Positions 39,773 to 48,057 of a DNA stretch of 59,371 bases are shown here, piece by piece (within the stretch, counting starts at the first letter, position 1; each line of letters begins with the position of its first letter). Source of the DNA: Tenacibaculum finnmarkense genomovar ulcerans (lineage in GTDB: Bacteria > Bacteroidota > Bacteroidia > Flavobacteriales > Flavobacteriaceae). Below the pieces are notes generated by a model. That model was not told where the DNA came from. It did not search any database and saw only the letters and a program-made list of their open reading frames with translations. The stretch covers positions 129,842 through 189,212 of the forward strand of contig NZ_OENE01000004.1 of the NCBI RefSeq assembly GCF_900239495.1, read 5' to 3'. The position numbers and the translations under genes were made by a program.

Positions 39773-39899
39773 TGTCAATTCGAGTGATTTTAATAACTAA
39801 AAGGAATTAAAATTGTATCGATAATTATTTTATTATTTTGATGTTCAAAAAGTTCTCGATACAATTTTTTTGAAGGAAAAAAATCACTCGAACTGACAG
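39773..39899 (-). repeat. Single element A copy in reverse orientation
   Basis: It begins TGTCAATTCGAGTGATTTT and ends AAATCACTCGAACTGACAG, the reverse complement of A units elsewhere. It starts a few bases after the lgt terminator and ends 10 bases before the stop of the opposing hydrolase gene. No B termini flank it. Confidence 0.88.
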
Positions 39900-39909
39900 T
39901 TTTTTAACT

Positions 39910-40836
39910 TTAAGAAGTAATTCTTTTCAATTCAGAAATTAACGCAATTTTATTTTCTTCATCTGAAGAAGAATGCCCTGCGTTTTCAATATTTAATGTT
40001 GCATTGTTTAAACTTTCGTGCAATCTGAAAGCTTGAATTGGCGTACAAATAAAATCATATCTTCCGTGAACAATTGCTGTTTTAATATCTTTTATTTTAT
40101 CGATATTATTCATGATAAAATCTTCCGAAATAAAACAATTATTTTTGATATAATGTGCTTCTAAAATTGCCATTGATTTGTACGAAAAAGTTTTTAAAAC
40201 CTCTTCGGTATCGGTAATTTTGTTAATTGTATAAAAAGACATTTCGTAATATGCCCATTCATAAGCATATTTATTACTGATTTCTTCATCATCGCAGGTC
40301 ATCATTTTTAAATAATAATCCACAGGATTTTCGCCTTTAGGAACTAATTTATTAAAACGATTCCAAACATCAGGGAAAAACTCTTTAATTCCACCGCCAA
40401 TATAATGGTCAAAAGCGTATTTATTTGCCAACCAAATTCCTCTAATAATCAATCCTAAAACGCGCTGAGGATGATGAATTGCATAGACAAGCGAAAGCGT
40501 GCTTCCCCAAGAACCGCCAAAAACATAGACTTTATCAAAATTTACATAATCTAACAAAGCATTAATATCTTGTAAAAGAAGTTGTGTTGTATTGTTTTCG
40601 ATGCTTCCAAAAGGCTTACTTTTTGAAGTTCCTCGTTGGTCGAAAAAAAGTACATTATAGCGTTCTGGGTCAAAAAATTGCTTGTCTTTTTCGCCAAAAC
40701 CAGCTCCTGGACCACCGTGTAAAAAAATTACAGGAATCCCTTTTGGGTTTCCATATAATTCAAAATAAAGTTCGTGTCCGTGAGAAACAGGGAAATATCC
40801 TGATTTATAAGACGCTATGTTTTTTTCTGATGCCAT
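39910..40836 (-). CDS. Proline iminopeptidase-like alpha/beta hydrolase
   Basis: 308 residues. The oxyanion region FLHGGPGAGFGEKDKQFFD and FDQRGTSKSKP, with nucleophile elbow GGSWGSTLSL, match proline iminopeptidase (S33). The catalytic His lies in ENAGHSSS. The enzyme removes N-terminal proline from small peptides in the cytoplasm; substrate preference cannot be read from sequence. Monocistronic, flanked by repeats on both sides. Confidence 0.9.
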   Translation of the reverse strand: MASEKNIASYKSGYFPVSHGHELYFELYGNPKGIPVIFLHGGPGAGFGEKDKQFFDPERYNVLFFDQRGTSKSKPFGSIENNTTQLLLQDINALLDYVNFDKVYVFGGSWGSTLSLVYAIHHPQRVLGLIIRGIWLANKYAFDHYIGGGIKEFFPDVWNRFNKLVPKGENPVDYYLKMMTCDDEEISNKYAYEWAYYEMSFYTINKITDTEEVLKTFSYKSMAILEAHYIKNNCFISEDFIMNNIDKIKDIKTAIVHGRYDFICTPIQAFRLHESLNNATLNIENAGHSSSDEENKIALISELKRITS

Positions 40837-40953
40837 AATATATTTTACTTGAAAGTTTGCGTTTAAAAAGATAAAGATACGGGTTTTGCTAGTTTTTATG
40901 ATAGTCTAAATATCAGAATAATTTGTAAGAAAAAAGGAGTTGAAACGTTAGTC

Positions 40954-40986
40954 AGACCTCACAGGTTTCTAAAACCTGTGAGGTCT
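40954..40986. repeat. 33-bp perfect palindrome P, copy 1
   Basis: AGACCTCACAGGTTT, a CTA loop, then the exact inverse AAACCTGTGAGGTCT. The same sequence in opposite orientation lies at 45117-45149. No T run follows, so it is not an obvious terminator. Confidence 0.9.
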
Positions 40987-41011
40987 AAATATATAATACG
41001 GTATCGGCTTA

Positions 41012-41093
41012 GAGCTTGTTAAAAAATCAAATAAAAACTAAATTTCAATTTTTCTGCTATAAAACGTTTTTTAGGTGAAATTTAAACAGACTC
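41012..41093. repeat. Short, decayed element B
   Basis: The ends GAGCTTGTTAAA and TTTAAACAGACTC are degenerate copies of the B termini, and the right arm (AACGTTTTTTAGGTGAAATT) matches other B right arms. Only 82 bp remain. Confidence 0.7.
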
Positions 41094-41136
41094 TTAATTA
41101 AAAACTTACTAAAAATAATGAAATAAGCAAAAACCC

Positions 41137-41220
41137 CTAGCCCCGATTGAAGCTTTGTTTGAGCTCCTTTTTGTTTTTTTCAAACAAAAAGAGCGAGTGC
41201 GGAAAGCGGGAAATAGCTTC
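41137..41220 (-). repeat. Element C copy 2, next to a terminator
   Basis: On the minus strand: GAAGCTATTTCCCGC, TTTCCGCACTCGC, stem CTTTTTGTTT / AAACAAAAAG, GAGCTC (overlapping the stem end), AAACAAAGCTTCAATCGGGG and CTAG. The terminator of guaD abuts it. Confidence 0.9.
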
Positions 41221-41254
41221 AAAAAAAAATCCTAAGCTATAAACTTAGGATTTT
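41221..41254 (-). terminator. Terminator of guaD
   Basis: AATCCTAAG / CTTAGGATT stem with a T9 run on the minus strand that runs into element C copy 2. Confidence 0.85.
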
Positions 41255-41258
41255 GATA

Positions 41259-41732
41259 TTAATATTCAACTTTATCTTGTTTTTCTGTCCATTTTTCAAA
41301 CGGCTCTAAAGCAATTTTTTGCCCTATTTGTTCAAAAGAAATGCTACGCTTTTCGTAAGGTAATGCAATTTCTTTGTAAATAAAAGCATCGTCAAAACCA
41401 ATATTTGCGGCATCTTGTTGGTCACATCCGTAGTACACTTTATCAGGTCTTGCCCAGTAAATTGCGCCTAAACACATCGGGCAAGGCTCGCAAGAAGTGT
41501 AAATAATACAACCGTCTAACTGAAAAGAACCAAGGTTTTTACAGGCATCTCTAATTGCCGTAACTTCGGCGTGCGCTGTTGGGTCGTTGGTCGAAGTAAC
41601 CTTATTATTTCCGCTACCAATAACCACACCGTCTTTTACTACGATACAGCCAAAAGGACCACCTTCATTGTTACTCATTCCTTTTAAAGCCGCTTTAACA
41701 GCTTCACTCATATGTTTTTCGTGTTCGTTCAT
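41259..41732 (-). CDS. guaD: Guanine deaminase (cytidine deaminase-like fold)
   Basis: 157 residues. Zn-binding cytidine-deaminase-type motif DPTAHAEVTAIRDAC (His and catalytic Glu) and SCEPCPMCLGAIYWARP (two Cys ligands). The whole chain, including GFDDAFIYKEI and an aromatic C-terminal tail ending in Tyr, matches the small GuaD of Bacillus, where the swapped C-terminus closes the active site. It converts guanine to xanthine and ammonia. Monocistronic. Confidence 0.92.
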   Translation of the reverse strand: MNEHEKHMSEAVKAALKGMSNNEGGPFGCIVVKDGVVIGSGNNKVTSTNDPTAHAEVTAIRDACKNLGSFQLDGCIIYTSCEPCPMCLGAIYWARPDKVYYGCDQQDAANIGFDDAFIYKEIALPYEKRSISFEQIGQKIALEPFEKWTEKQDKVEY

Positions 41733-41820
41733 TGTTTTTGGTTTTAGGGGGCAAAAATCACTGCCTAATTTAAGTGATTTAGCATATTTAATTAATAAAA
41801 AAAAGTAAAATATTTAAGTA

Positions 41821-42687
41821 TTATTCTTTAGCACCATGTTTCTTAGCAGTTTCAATCCAGTGTTCTGAAAGTCCTTTAGTATCGGCTCTTAAACCTCTTG
41901 ATAAATGCAACGCAACGGCAATTATTAAAACCGAAGCTTGGTGAAGTTCTTCAAATGTTTGTAAGCTTCCAAACTCTTCTTGTGCTTTTAAAAGTAGAAA
42001 ATCGTTGTGTTTTTGAGCGAAAGTAACAGGGTTATTATCGTGGTCGCTTATGTTTGGAATCATTAAATAATCCAACCATTTTTTACCGATTCTTTCTGAT
42101 AAAACTTGTGGTGATTCTTTTCCGATTTTTCGCCATTGCGTCAGTGTTTTGGTATCGCCAGAGGCTGATAATCCAGAGTCTAAAAGCAATTCAAAACCAA
42201 TATCAGCAATGTTTTGCATCACCATTAAATAGGCATCTAAAGCTTTTTCATATTGATGCGCTTCTTGTCCTTTTAAGTAATCGCCTACGCTAAGTTTTGG
42301 TAAATCTAACACTTCGGAACAATCTGTTAGGCACGGGAAAGCGTTTCCTTCGTAAATATATTCGGCTTTTTCAAACTGAATTTGACGACCTAACGGATAC
42401 AAACGGCAGGCTAGAGGTCGCCCAAGATGTACGCTACAACCAGCGTTATCTAAATATTGGCTACATGATTTCTGTCCTTTTTTATCGGTTTTTCCATCAA
42501 AAAGTAATTGAATACCGCCAAATTCACTATAAAGATCCCGAAATTCTCTAGTACTAATTTTTTTCTCTTGACTAAAACTAAATAATTCCCAGGGATTCAG
42601 CATTACATCTTTTCCAAAACAACACGAGCCTGAACGTGAGCAGGTAAGCGGTAATGTACTTTCAGAATTTAGTTTTGTTACTTGCAT
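41821..42687 (-). CDS. YkgJ-family cysteine cluster protein
   Basis: 288 residues. The N-terminal cysteine pattern CSRSGSCCFGKDVMLNPWE, then CSQYLDNAGCSVHLGRPLAC followed by RLYPLGR, matches the YkgJ (CxxxCxxCC) family, presumed to bind a metal or Fe-S cluster. A further Cys pair is in FPCLTDCSEV. The remaining 170 residues (to KKHGAKE) have no recognised domain. The function is unknown. It lies on the same strand as guaD, 88 bases upstream. Confidence 0.85.
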   Translation of the reverse strand: MQVTKLNSESTLPLTCSRSGSCCFGKDVMLNPWELFSFSQEKKISTREFRDLYSEFGGIQLLFDGKTDKKGQKSCSQYLDNAGCSVHLGRPLACRLYPLGRQIQFEKAEYIYEGNAFPCLTDCSEVLDLPKLSVGDYLKGQEAHQYEKALDAYLMVMQNIADIGFELLLDSGLSASGDTKTLTQWRKIGKESPQVLSERIGKKWLDYLMIPNISDHDNNPVTFAQKHNDFLLLKAQEEFGSLQTFEELHQASVLIIAVALHLSRGLRADTKGLSEHWIETAKKHGAKE

Positions 42688-42772
42688 TTTGTATGTTTTA
42701 TTTTAAAAATGAATCGTTGAAAATGAGTACTAGCTGTTTTTATAGCGAGGGCAAAAATAAGATTTTAAAAAC

Positions 42773-42807
42773 AAAAATCCCTACAATTATAAATTGCAGG
42801 GATTTTT
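42773..42807 (-). terminator. Terminator of fumC
   Basis: AAAAATCCCTACAATT / AATTGCAGGGATTTTT stem with one mismatch, A and T runs on both sides. Confidence 0.85.
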
Positions 42808-42833
42808 AAATTATATAAATGATAAAAAGAAGA

Positions 42834-44234
42834 TTATTTTAATCCACCAATCATTTCTTCAGGTTTTACCCACTGGTCATATTGCGCTTCGGTAACATAG
42901 CCTAAACGAACCGCTTCTACTTTTAACGTAGTTCCGTTTGCATGTGCCGTGTTTGCAATTTCAGCAGCTTTATAATAACCGATTTTTGTATTTAACGCAG
43001 TAACTAACATTAAAGAATTATTTACTAATTCAGTAATTCTAGTATGATTTGGCTCAATACCAGCCGCACAATTTACATCGAAAGATACACAAGCATCTCC
43101 AATTAATTGAGCAGATTGTAATACGTTTGCCGCCATCATCGGTTTAAAAACGTTTAATTCGTAATGTCCTTGCGTACCACCAACAGTAACCGCAACATCA
43201 TTCCCCATCACTTGCGCACAAACCATCGTAATTGCTTCTGCTTGCGTAGGATTTACTTTTCCTGGCATAATAGAAGAACCTGGCTCGTTTGCAGGAATAA
43301 TTAATTCACCAATACCAGAACGAGGACCAGAAGCCATCATACGAATATCGTTGGCTATTTTATTTAAAGAAACCGCTAATTGCTTTAAAGATCCGTGCGT
43401 TTCAACAAAAGCATCGTGAGCTGCTAAAGCTTCAAACTTGTTCTCAGCAGTAATAAAAGGTAATCCTGTAAATTCAGCAATATATTTAGCCACTAAAACA
43501 TCGTAACCAGCAGGCGTATTTAATCCTGTACCAACAGCAGTTCCACCTAAAGCTAATTGCGATAAATGTTCTAAAGAATTTTTTAAAGCTTTTAATCCGA
43601 AGTTTAATTGTGCAACATAACCAGAAAATTCCTGCCCTAAGGTTAGGGGAGTAGCATCCATTAAATGCGTACGTCCAATTTTTACAACGTCTTTAAACGC
43701 TTCCGATTTAGCTTGTAAAGTATCACGTAATTGCTCAACTCCAGGAATGGTAACTTCTACAATTTTCTTGTAAGCTGCAATATGCATTCCTGTAGGAAAA
43801 GTATCGTTTGATGATTGCGATTTGTTCACATCATCATTTGGTTGAATCGTTTTTTCACCTTCACCGATAATTTTACCTGCAATTTCGTGCGCTCTGTTGG
43901 CAATTACCTCGTTACAGTTCATGTTCGATTGTGTTCCTGAACCTGTTTGCCAGATTACTAACGGAAACTGATCGTTGTGTTTACCTGCTAAAATTTCATC
44001 ACAAACTTGTGCAATTAAATCTCTTTTTTCGGTAGCTAAAACACCTAATTCTGCATTTGTGTAAGCGGCTGCTTTTTTAAGATATGCAAAACCATATACA
44101 ATCTCTAAAGGCATTGAGCCAGCAGGACCTATTTTAAAGTTGTTACGAGAACGCTCTGTTTGCGCTCCCCAATATTTATCCGCAGGAACTTCAACATTTC
44201 CCATGGTATCTTTTTCAATTCTGTACTTTGCCAT
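42834..44234 (-). CDS. fumC: Fumarate hydratase class II
   Basis: 466 residues, the usual class II length. It hydrates fumarate to malate in the TCA cycle, without an iron-sulphur cluster. Signatures: [54 protein letters not shown], and the catalytic loop [16 protein letters not shown]. Monocistronic. A TAAATTTG box lies on the minus strand at 44273-44280, 38 bases upstream of the start. Confidence 0.97.
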   Translation of the reverse strand: MAKYRIEKDTMGNVEVPADKYWGAQTERSRNNFKIGPAGSMPLEIVYGFAYLKKAAAYTNAELGVLATEKRDLIAQVCDEILAGKHNDQFPLVIWQTGSGTQSNMNCNEVIANRAHEIAGKIIGEGEKTIQPNDDVNKSQSSNDTFPTGMHIAAYKKIVEVTIPGVEQLRDTLQAKSEAFKDVVKIGRTHLMDATPLTLGQEFSGYVAQLNFGLKALKNSLEHLSQLALGGTAVGTGLNTPAGYDVLVAKYIAEFTGLPFITAENKFEALAAHDAFVETHGSLKQLAVSLNKIANDIRMMASGPRSGIGELIIPANEPGSSIMPGKVNPTQAEAITMVCAQVMGNDVAVTVGGTQGHYELNVFKPMMAANVLQSAQLIGDACVSFDVNCAAGIEPNHTRITELVNNSLMLVTALNTKIGYYKAAEIANTAHANGTTLKVEAVRLGYVTEAQYDQWVKPEEMIGGLK

Positions 44235-44272
44235 TTTAAAATTATTTAAAAGAATATAATTTAACTTACCTC

Positions 44273-44280
44273 CAAATTTA
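44273..44280 (-). promoter_or_regulatory. Putative -7 box for fumC
   Basis: TAAATTTG on the minus strand matches TAnnTTTG; no -33 box is clear. Confidence 0.5.
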
Positions 44281-44322
44281 CAAATTCTTATAGGTTTTAG
44301 TCGTGATTTTTATCATATTTTA

Positions 44323-44353
44323 TTGGATAAAAAGAAAATTAGTTCTAATTTTG
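44323..44353 (+). promoter_or_regulatory. Putative promoter of the small membrane protein gene
   Basis: TTG at 44323-44325, 20 bases, then TAATTTTG at 44346-44353. The spacing and box fit the Bacteroidetes promoter, 28 bases before the ATG at 44382. Confidence 0.6.
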
Positions 44354-44381
44354 CCTTGTAACAATTATTCACAGAAAACAA

Positions 44382-44555
44382 ATGTTAGATTTTTCACAAT
44401 TTTCAGGATTAGTATTATTCATGTTTATTTTTACAACTGGTTTTTGGTTGTTAATTTTCTTATTAACATTTGTTGTTCCTTATTGGATTGGTGGAACAAT
44501 TTTAGAAAACTTGAAATTAAAAAGAGACGCTAAAAAAGCCGCTCAAGGTAACTAG
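44382..44555 (+). CDS. Small membrane protein, 57 residues
   Basis: Translation begins MLDFSQFSGLVLFMFIFTTG, followed by FWLLIFLLTFVVPYWIGG and a charged tail ending KLKRDAKKAAQGN. A single hydrophobic span (about residues 9-38) is followed by a positively charged cytoplasmic-type end. A promoter-like pair lies at 44323-44353 and a strong terminator directly downstream, so it looks like a real stand-alone gene. I do not recognise the family, and no function can be assigned. It is divergent from fumC. Confidence 0.7.
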   Translation: MLDFSQFSGLVLFMFIFTTGFWLLIFLLTFVVPYWIGGTILENLKLKRDAKKAAQGN

Positions 44556-44573
44556 ACTTTTATAAAAGTATAT

Positions 44574-44609
44574 AAAAAAAGCTCGTTCATTTATTTGAAC
44601 GAGCTTTTT
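44574..44609 (+). terminator. Terminator of the small membrane protein gene
   Basis: AAGCTCGTTCA / TGAACGAGCTT stem with A7 and T5 runs. Confidence 0.9.
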
Positions 44610-44637
44610 GTTGTGCGTAGTGGTTTTATTTTTATTT

Positions 44638-44729
44638 GAAGCAATTTCCCGCTTTCCGCACTCGCTTTTTTTGTTTTTTTGAAGAAAAAAAACAAAAAAG
44701 AGCTCAAACAAAGCTTCAATCGGGGCTAG
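44638..44729 (+). repeat. Element C copy 3, past a terminator
   Basis: GAAGCAATTTCCCGC, TTTCCGCACTCGC, then a stem of T7GT7 with A8CA6 and a GAAG loop, then GAGCTC, AAACAAAGCTTCAATCGGGG and CTAG. It starts 28 bases after the terminator stem. Orientation relative to the terminator is the same as in the other copies. Confidence 0.9.
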
Positions 44730-44769
44730 GGGTTTTTGCTTATTTTATATAGTTTACTATTATTTTTTA

Positions 44770-45081
44770 GAGCCTGTTTAAGTCAATAAAATTTTACTAC
44801 AAAAATTCATAAATAAACTGTCAGTTCGAGTGATTTTTTTTCTTCAAAAAAATTGTATCGAGAACTTTTTTGTATAAAATTCATCAACATAAAACAATTC
44901 AAATTCTCGATACAATTTTAATTCCTTTTAGTCATTAAAATCACTCGAATTGACAAGAATCATCAAAAAAAAGGAGAACTACTGCAAATCAGGATGCGAA
45001 ACTGAAATAAATTCAGTTTGACGGATGCGGTTTTTTCTTTTTCTGTTACATTTTTTTTAAAAATGAAATTTAAACAGGCTC
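44770..45081 (+). repeat. MITE-like element B with an A palindrome inside
   Basis: GAGCCTGTTTAA at the left and TTTAAACAGGCTC at the right, extended by TTA and TAA to a longer inverted repeat. It contains an A unit (44818-44956) and the same internal hairpin as the 32391 copy (CTGAAATAAATTCAG). 312 bp. Confidence 0.85.
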
Positions 45082-45116
45082 TAAATTTTTTAAGCAGATA
45101 ATTTATTTGAATGTTT

Positions 45117-45149
45117 AGACCTCACAGGTTTTAGAAACCTGTGAGGTCT
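45117..45149. repeat. 33-bp perfect palindrome P, copy 2
   Basis: AGACCTCACAGGTTT, a TAG loop and the exact inverse. It is the reverse complement of the copy at 40954-40986, including the loop. Confidence 0.9.
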
Positions 45150-45189
45150 GTCCTTGAATTGAGAAAAATCATCAAAAAAAACTAAGAAT

Positions 45190-45285
45190 TGCGTTAGGGA
45201 TTGAATGGCATGTTTGAGCTCTTTTAGTTTGGTGCTTTTTTGCATCAAACTAAAAAGCGAGTAATGAAAGCCCGCTCGAACGCCC
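45190..45285 (-). repeat. Diverged element C copy 6 after the TonB-linked receptor gene
   Basis: On the minus strand: GGGCGTTCGAGCGGGCTTTC, ATTACTCGC, stem CTTTTTAGTTTGATGC / GCACCAAACTAAAAG, then GAGCTCAAACATGCCATTCA. The flanks have diverged, and the stem is entirely different from the other copies, yet it still pairs. It begins a few bases past the stop codon without a separate terminator hairpin. Confidence 0.8.
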
Positions 45286-45293
45286 AAAAAAAA

Positions 45294-47753
45294 TTACCCG
45301 CTAAATTCTGAGCCGCCGCCATTATTTTGATACGCAGGTTTTCCTCTTTTCTTCTTTTGATTAAAACGATAGGTAAAACTCAACGATATTTGACGTTCAC
45401 GCCATTGAAAAGTTCCATCTGCTATTGTTGATGGATTTTCACGTCCGCCATAATAGGTAGTGCTTTCACGCTTGCGAGAATTGAATAAATCACTTACATT
45501 TAATACTAATGATGCTTTTTCTTTTAAAATATCTTTACTAAAAGATAGGTTCGCCATAAACATACCTTCTTGATCGCTTTGTGCATTATTTTTTGGTCCA
45601 CGATACATTAATCGTGTTTGCCAAGCTATTTTTGCGGGCAATGTAATGCGAGAATTAAAACGAGCAAACCAACTATTTTCGTTTACTTCTGCTAAATTTG
45701 TAACAATTTTCGACCCATTTTGAGAAGTGTAAGTGTGTGAAAAAGCATCGATATTAAATTGATAATAATTAAAACTTGCCGATAAACGTACTTTTTTTGT
45801 AGGATTATAATTACTTGTAAATTCGAATCCGTAGCGGTTTTCATCGTTTAAATTTACTGGCTGACGAACAAAAATATTGTTTCCATTTCGTTCTTCTATA
45901 ACCGATATGGGTTGAACAATATCCGTTGAATGTTGATAATATACAGAAGCTCCTAAGTTGAATTTTCTGATTTTTGTGTTGTAACCTAAATCAAAAGAAT
46001 TGGTAAATGTTGGGTTTAAATCGGGGTTTCCTCTAAATACACTAGTAGCTGAACTTCGGGTTTCAAACGGATTTAAAAACCAATGACGGGGTCTTTTTAA
46101 ACGTTTGCTATACCCTAAACTTAGGTTTTCATTATCGTTTAATTCGTAACCAATATTTACCGTTGGAAACCATTTGGTGTATTTTTTAGTTGATTCTTGA
46201 TTGGTGGTTAATACGTTTAAATCAATATCTGTAATTTCTGAACGCAGTCCTAAAAGATAGGAGAATTGATTTATTTTACTTCCGTATTGCGAATAAAAAG
46301 CAAATACATTTTGCTTAAAAGTAATGGCATTTGATGGGTCAAAATCATTTGCTGAATTTAAAATATTGACGTTAAAATCAGAGCTTAAATCTTGATAACT
46401 TGCTTTATGTCCAATTTCGAATTGACTGTTTTCGCCAATGGGCAACACATAATCTATTTGAAGTAATTTTTCTTTTGAACTAGTTATTTGCGAATTTAAT
46501 TCAGATAAAACGCTGTTTACAGTAACTGGTGAATTTTCTGTTTCTTGGCTGTCTCCATATTGTAAATCGATGGTTAGCTTTTGCCCTTTATCATTTAAAT
46601 TATTGGTGTAATTTATAGAGTATTGTTTGTCAGTACCATTTTCTTGCTCATTCTCGATACGAATTTCGTTTAATAAAGGTTGCGAAGAATCATTGAATAA
46701 AAACCTGTCTGTTAAATTAGTGGCAACATCATCTGCTTTAGATTTTCGATACACAAAATTACCTGTTACAGAACTTTTTTTATTGATGTAATATTCTAAG
46801 CCAATAGAAGCATTGAAGTTATTGTTTTTTCGGTCAAAAGTTCTATCTTCTATTTGTGTGCTATCTAAAACGCCATTTTTTAAATAAGAAAAGGTGGTTT
46901 GTGAATTTCCTGGACCTTTTTGGTAAGAATAACCAAGATTAGAAAATAAATTGAATTTTTTGGTGCGATAATTTAAGTTTGGAGAAATTCGCACTAAATC
47001 AGGATGACCTGCCGTAATATTTAATGAGCCATTAAAACCTGTGATTTTTCCTTTTCTAAGGATGATATTTAAAATACCCGCAGTTCCTTCCGCATCATAA
47101 CGTGCCGATGGCGAGGTGATAACTTCTATTTTTTCAATGGCATCGGCGGGTAAATTACGTAGGGCATCTGTACCTGTTAATCCGACTAAAGCAGAAGGTT
47201 TTCCATCGATTAAAATACGAACGTTTTCGTTACCACGTAAGCTAACAGCACCTTGAGCATCGACATTAACCGAGGGCACATTATCTAAAACATCCGAAGC
47301 TGTTCCGCCTTTTAGAGTCATGTCTTTACCAACGTTGTAAATCTTTTTATCTAAACGAATTTCTACGGTTGATTTTTCAGCAATAATTTCAACTTCATTT
47401 AACTTTTCTGCATCTTCGGAAAGCGTAATAATACCTAAGTTGGTGTTTTTAGTTAATCTTTTGTTGGATAAATTTTTAGTTTTAAAACCTATAAATTCTA
47501 CTTTAATTAAATATTCTCCTTTAGGAATTTCAATAGAAAAGTTTCCTTTTGTATCTGTTATTCCTCCAGAAATACGTTTGCTTGGTGTGTGTGTGAGGAC
47601 TAAAGTTGCATATTCTAAAGGTTGTTTAGTATTCGATTCTATAATTTTTCCTGTTAGGGTAATTTTAGGAATAGTTGCCCGATTTCTTGTGTGTTTTTGT
47701 GCAAATACTGCTACAGAAAATAAAAGAATACTTATAAGTGTAATTTTTTTCAT
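45294..47753 (-). CDS. TonB-linked outer membrane receptor with carboxypeptidase-like domain
   Basis: 819 residues. A signal peptide (to about residue 19, AVFAQ) is followed by a CarboxypepD_reg-like domain (residues about 30-110: LTGKIIESNTKQPLEYATLV, NFSIEIPKGEYLIKVEFIGF), a TonB plug (DKKIYNVGKDMTLKGGTASD to about residue 225; GTAGILNIILRKG) and an OMP_b-brl_3-type beta-barrel up to FTYRFNQKK. No SusD-like partner is beside it, so it is not an obvious polysaccharide locus. The ligand is unknown. The 3' end is followed by a diverged element C. Confidence 0.88.
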   Translation of the reverse strand: MKKITLISILLFSVAVFAQKHTRNRATIPKITLTGKIIESNTKQPLEYATLVLTHTPSKRISGGITDTKGNFSIEIPKGEYLIKVEFIGFKTKNLSNKRLTKNTNLGIITLSEDAEKLNEVEIIAEKSTVEIRLDKKIYNVGKDMTLKGGTASDVLDNVPSVNVDAQGAVSLRGNENVRILIDGKPSALVGLTGTDALRNLPADAIEKIEVITSPSARYDAEGTAGILNIILRKGKITGFNGSLNITAGHPDLVRISPNLNYRTKKFNLFSNLGYSYQKGPGNSQTTFSYLKNGVLDSTQIEDRTFDRKNNNFNASIGLEYYINKKSSVTGNFVYRKSKADDVATNLTDRFLFNDSSQPLLNEIRIENEQENGTDKQYSINYTNNLNDKGQKLTIDLQYGDSQETENSPVTVNSVLSELNSQITSSKEKLLQIDYVLPIGENSQFEIGHKASYQDLSSDFNVNILNSANDFDPSNAITFKQNVFAFYSQYGSKINQFSYLLGLRSEITDIDLNVLTTNQESTKKYTKWFPTVNIGYELNDNENLSLGYSKRLKRPRHWFLNPFETRSSATSVFRGNPDLNPTFTNSFDLGYNTKIRKFNLGASVYYQHSTDIVQPISVIEERNGNNIFVRQPVNLNDENRYGFEFTSNYNPTKKVRLSASFNYYQFNIDAFSHTYTSQNGSKIVTNLAEVNENSWFARFNSRITLPAKIAWQTRLMYRGPKNNAQSDQEGMFMANLSFSKDILKEKASLVLNVSDLFNSRKRESTTYYGGRENPSTIADGTFQWRERQISLSFTYRFNQKKKRGKPAYQNNGGGSEFSG

Positions 47754-47789
47754 CGAATATGTAATTGTTTTAATAATAAGTGTGATTAT

Positions 47790-47945
47790 GAGCCTGTTTA
47801 AAAATTAAATTAAAACTAAATTCTCGTCATGCTGAATTTATTTCAGCATCGCATCAACAGGAAAAACAAGGCAAATCAGGATATGAAATTGAAAATTCCT
47901 TATTTTTTTGTGATATTTTTTTTCAGATGAAATTTAAACAGGCTC
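47790..47945 (+). repeat. Short MITE-like element B without A
   Basis: GAGCCTGTTTAAA and TTTAAACAGGCTC form perfect 13-bp terminal inverted repeats 156 bp apart. Between them is a hairpin of the common flavobacterial REP type (GCTGAATTTATTTCAGC) and a B right arm. No A unit. Confidence 0.85.
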
Positions 47946-48001
47946 TAATAAGACTAAAATATTCTTTAAAGGTTTAATCTTTTTGTTGAAAATTTTTAAA
48001 T

Positions 48002-48030
48002 AAAAAAAGGTCGCATTTAGCGACCTTTTT
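48002..48030 (-). terminator. Terminator of yidC
   Basis: AAGGTCGC / GCGACCTT stem with A and T runs on both sides. Confidence 0.9.
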
Positions 48031-48057
48031 AAGTATTGAAATTATGAAAAAGAAAAA

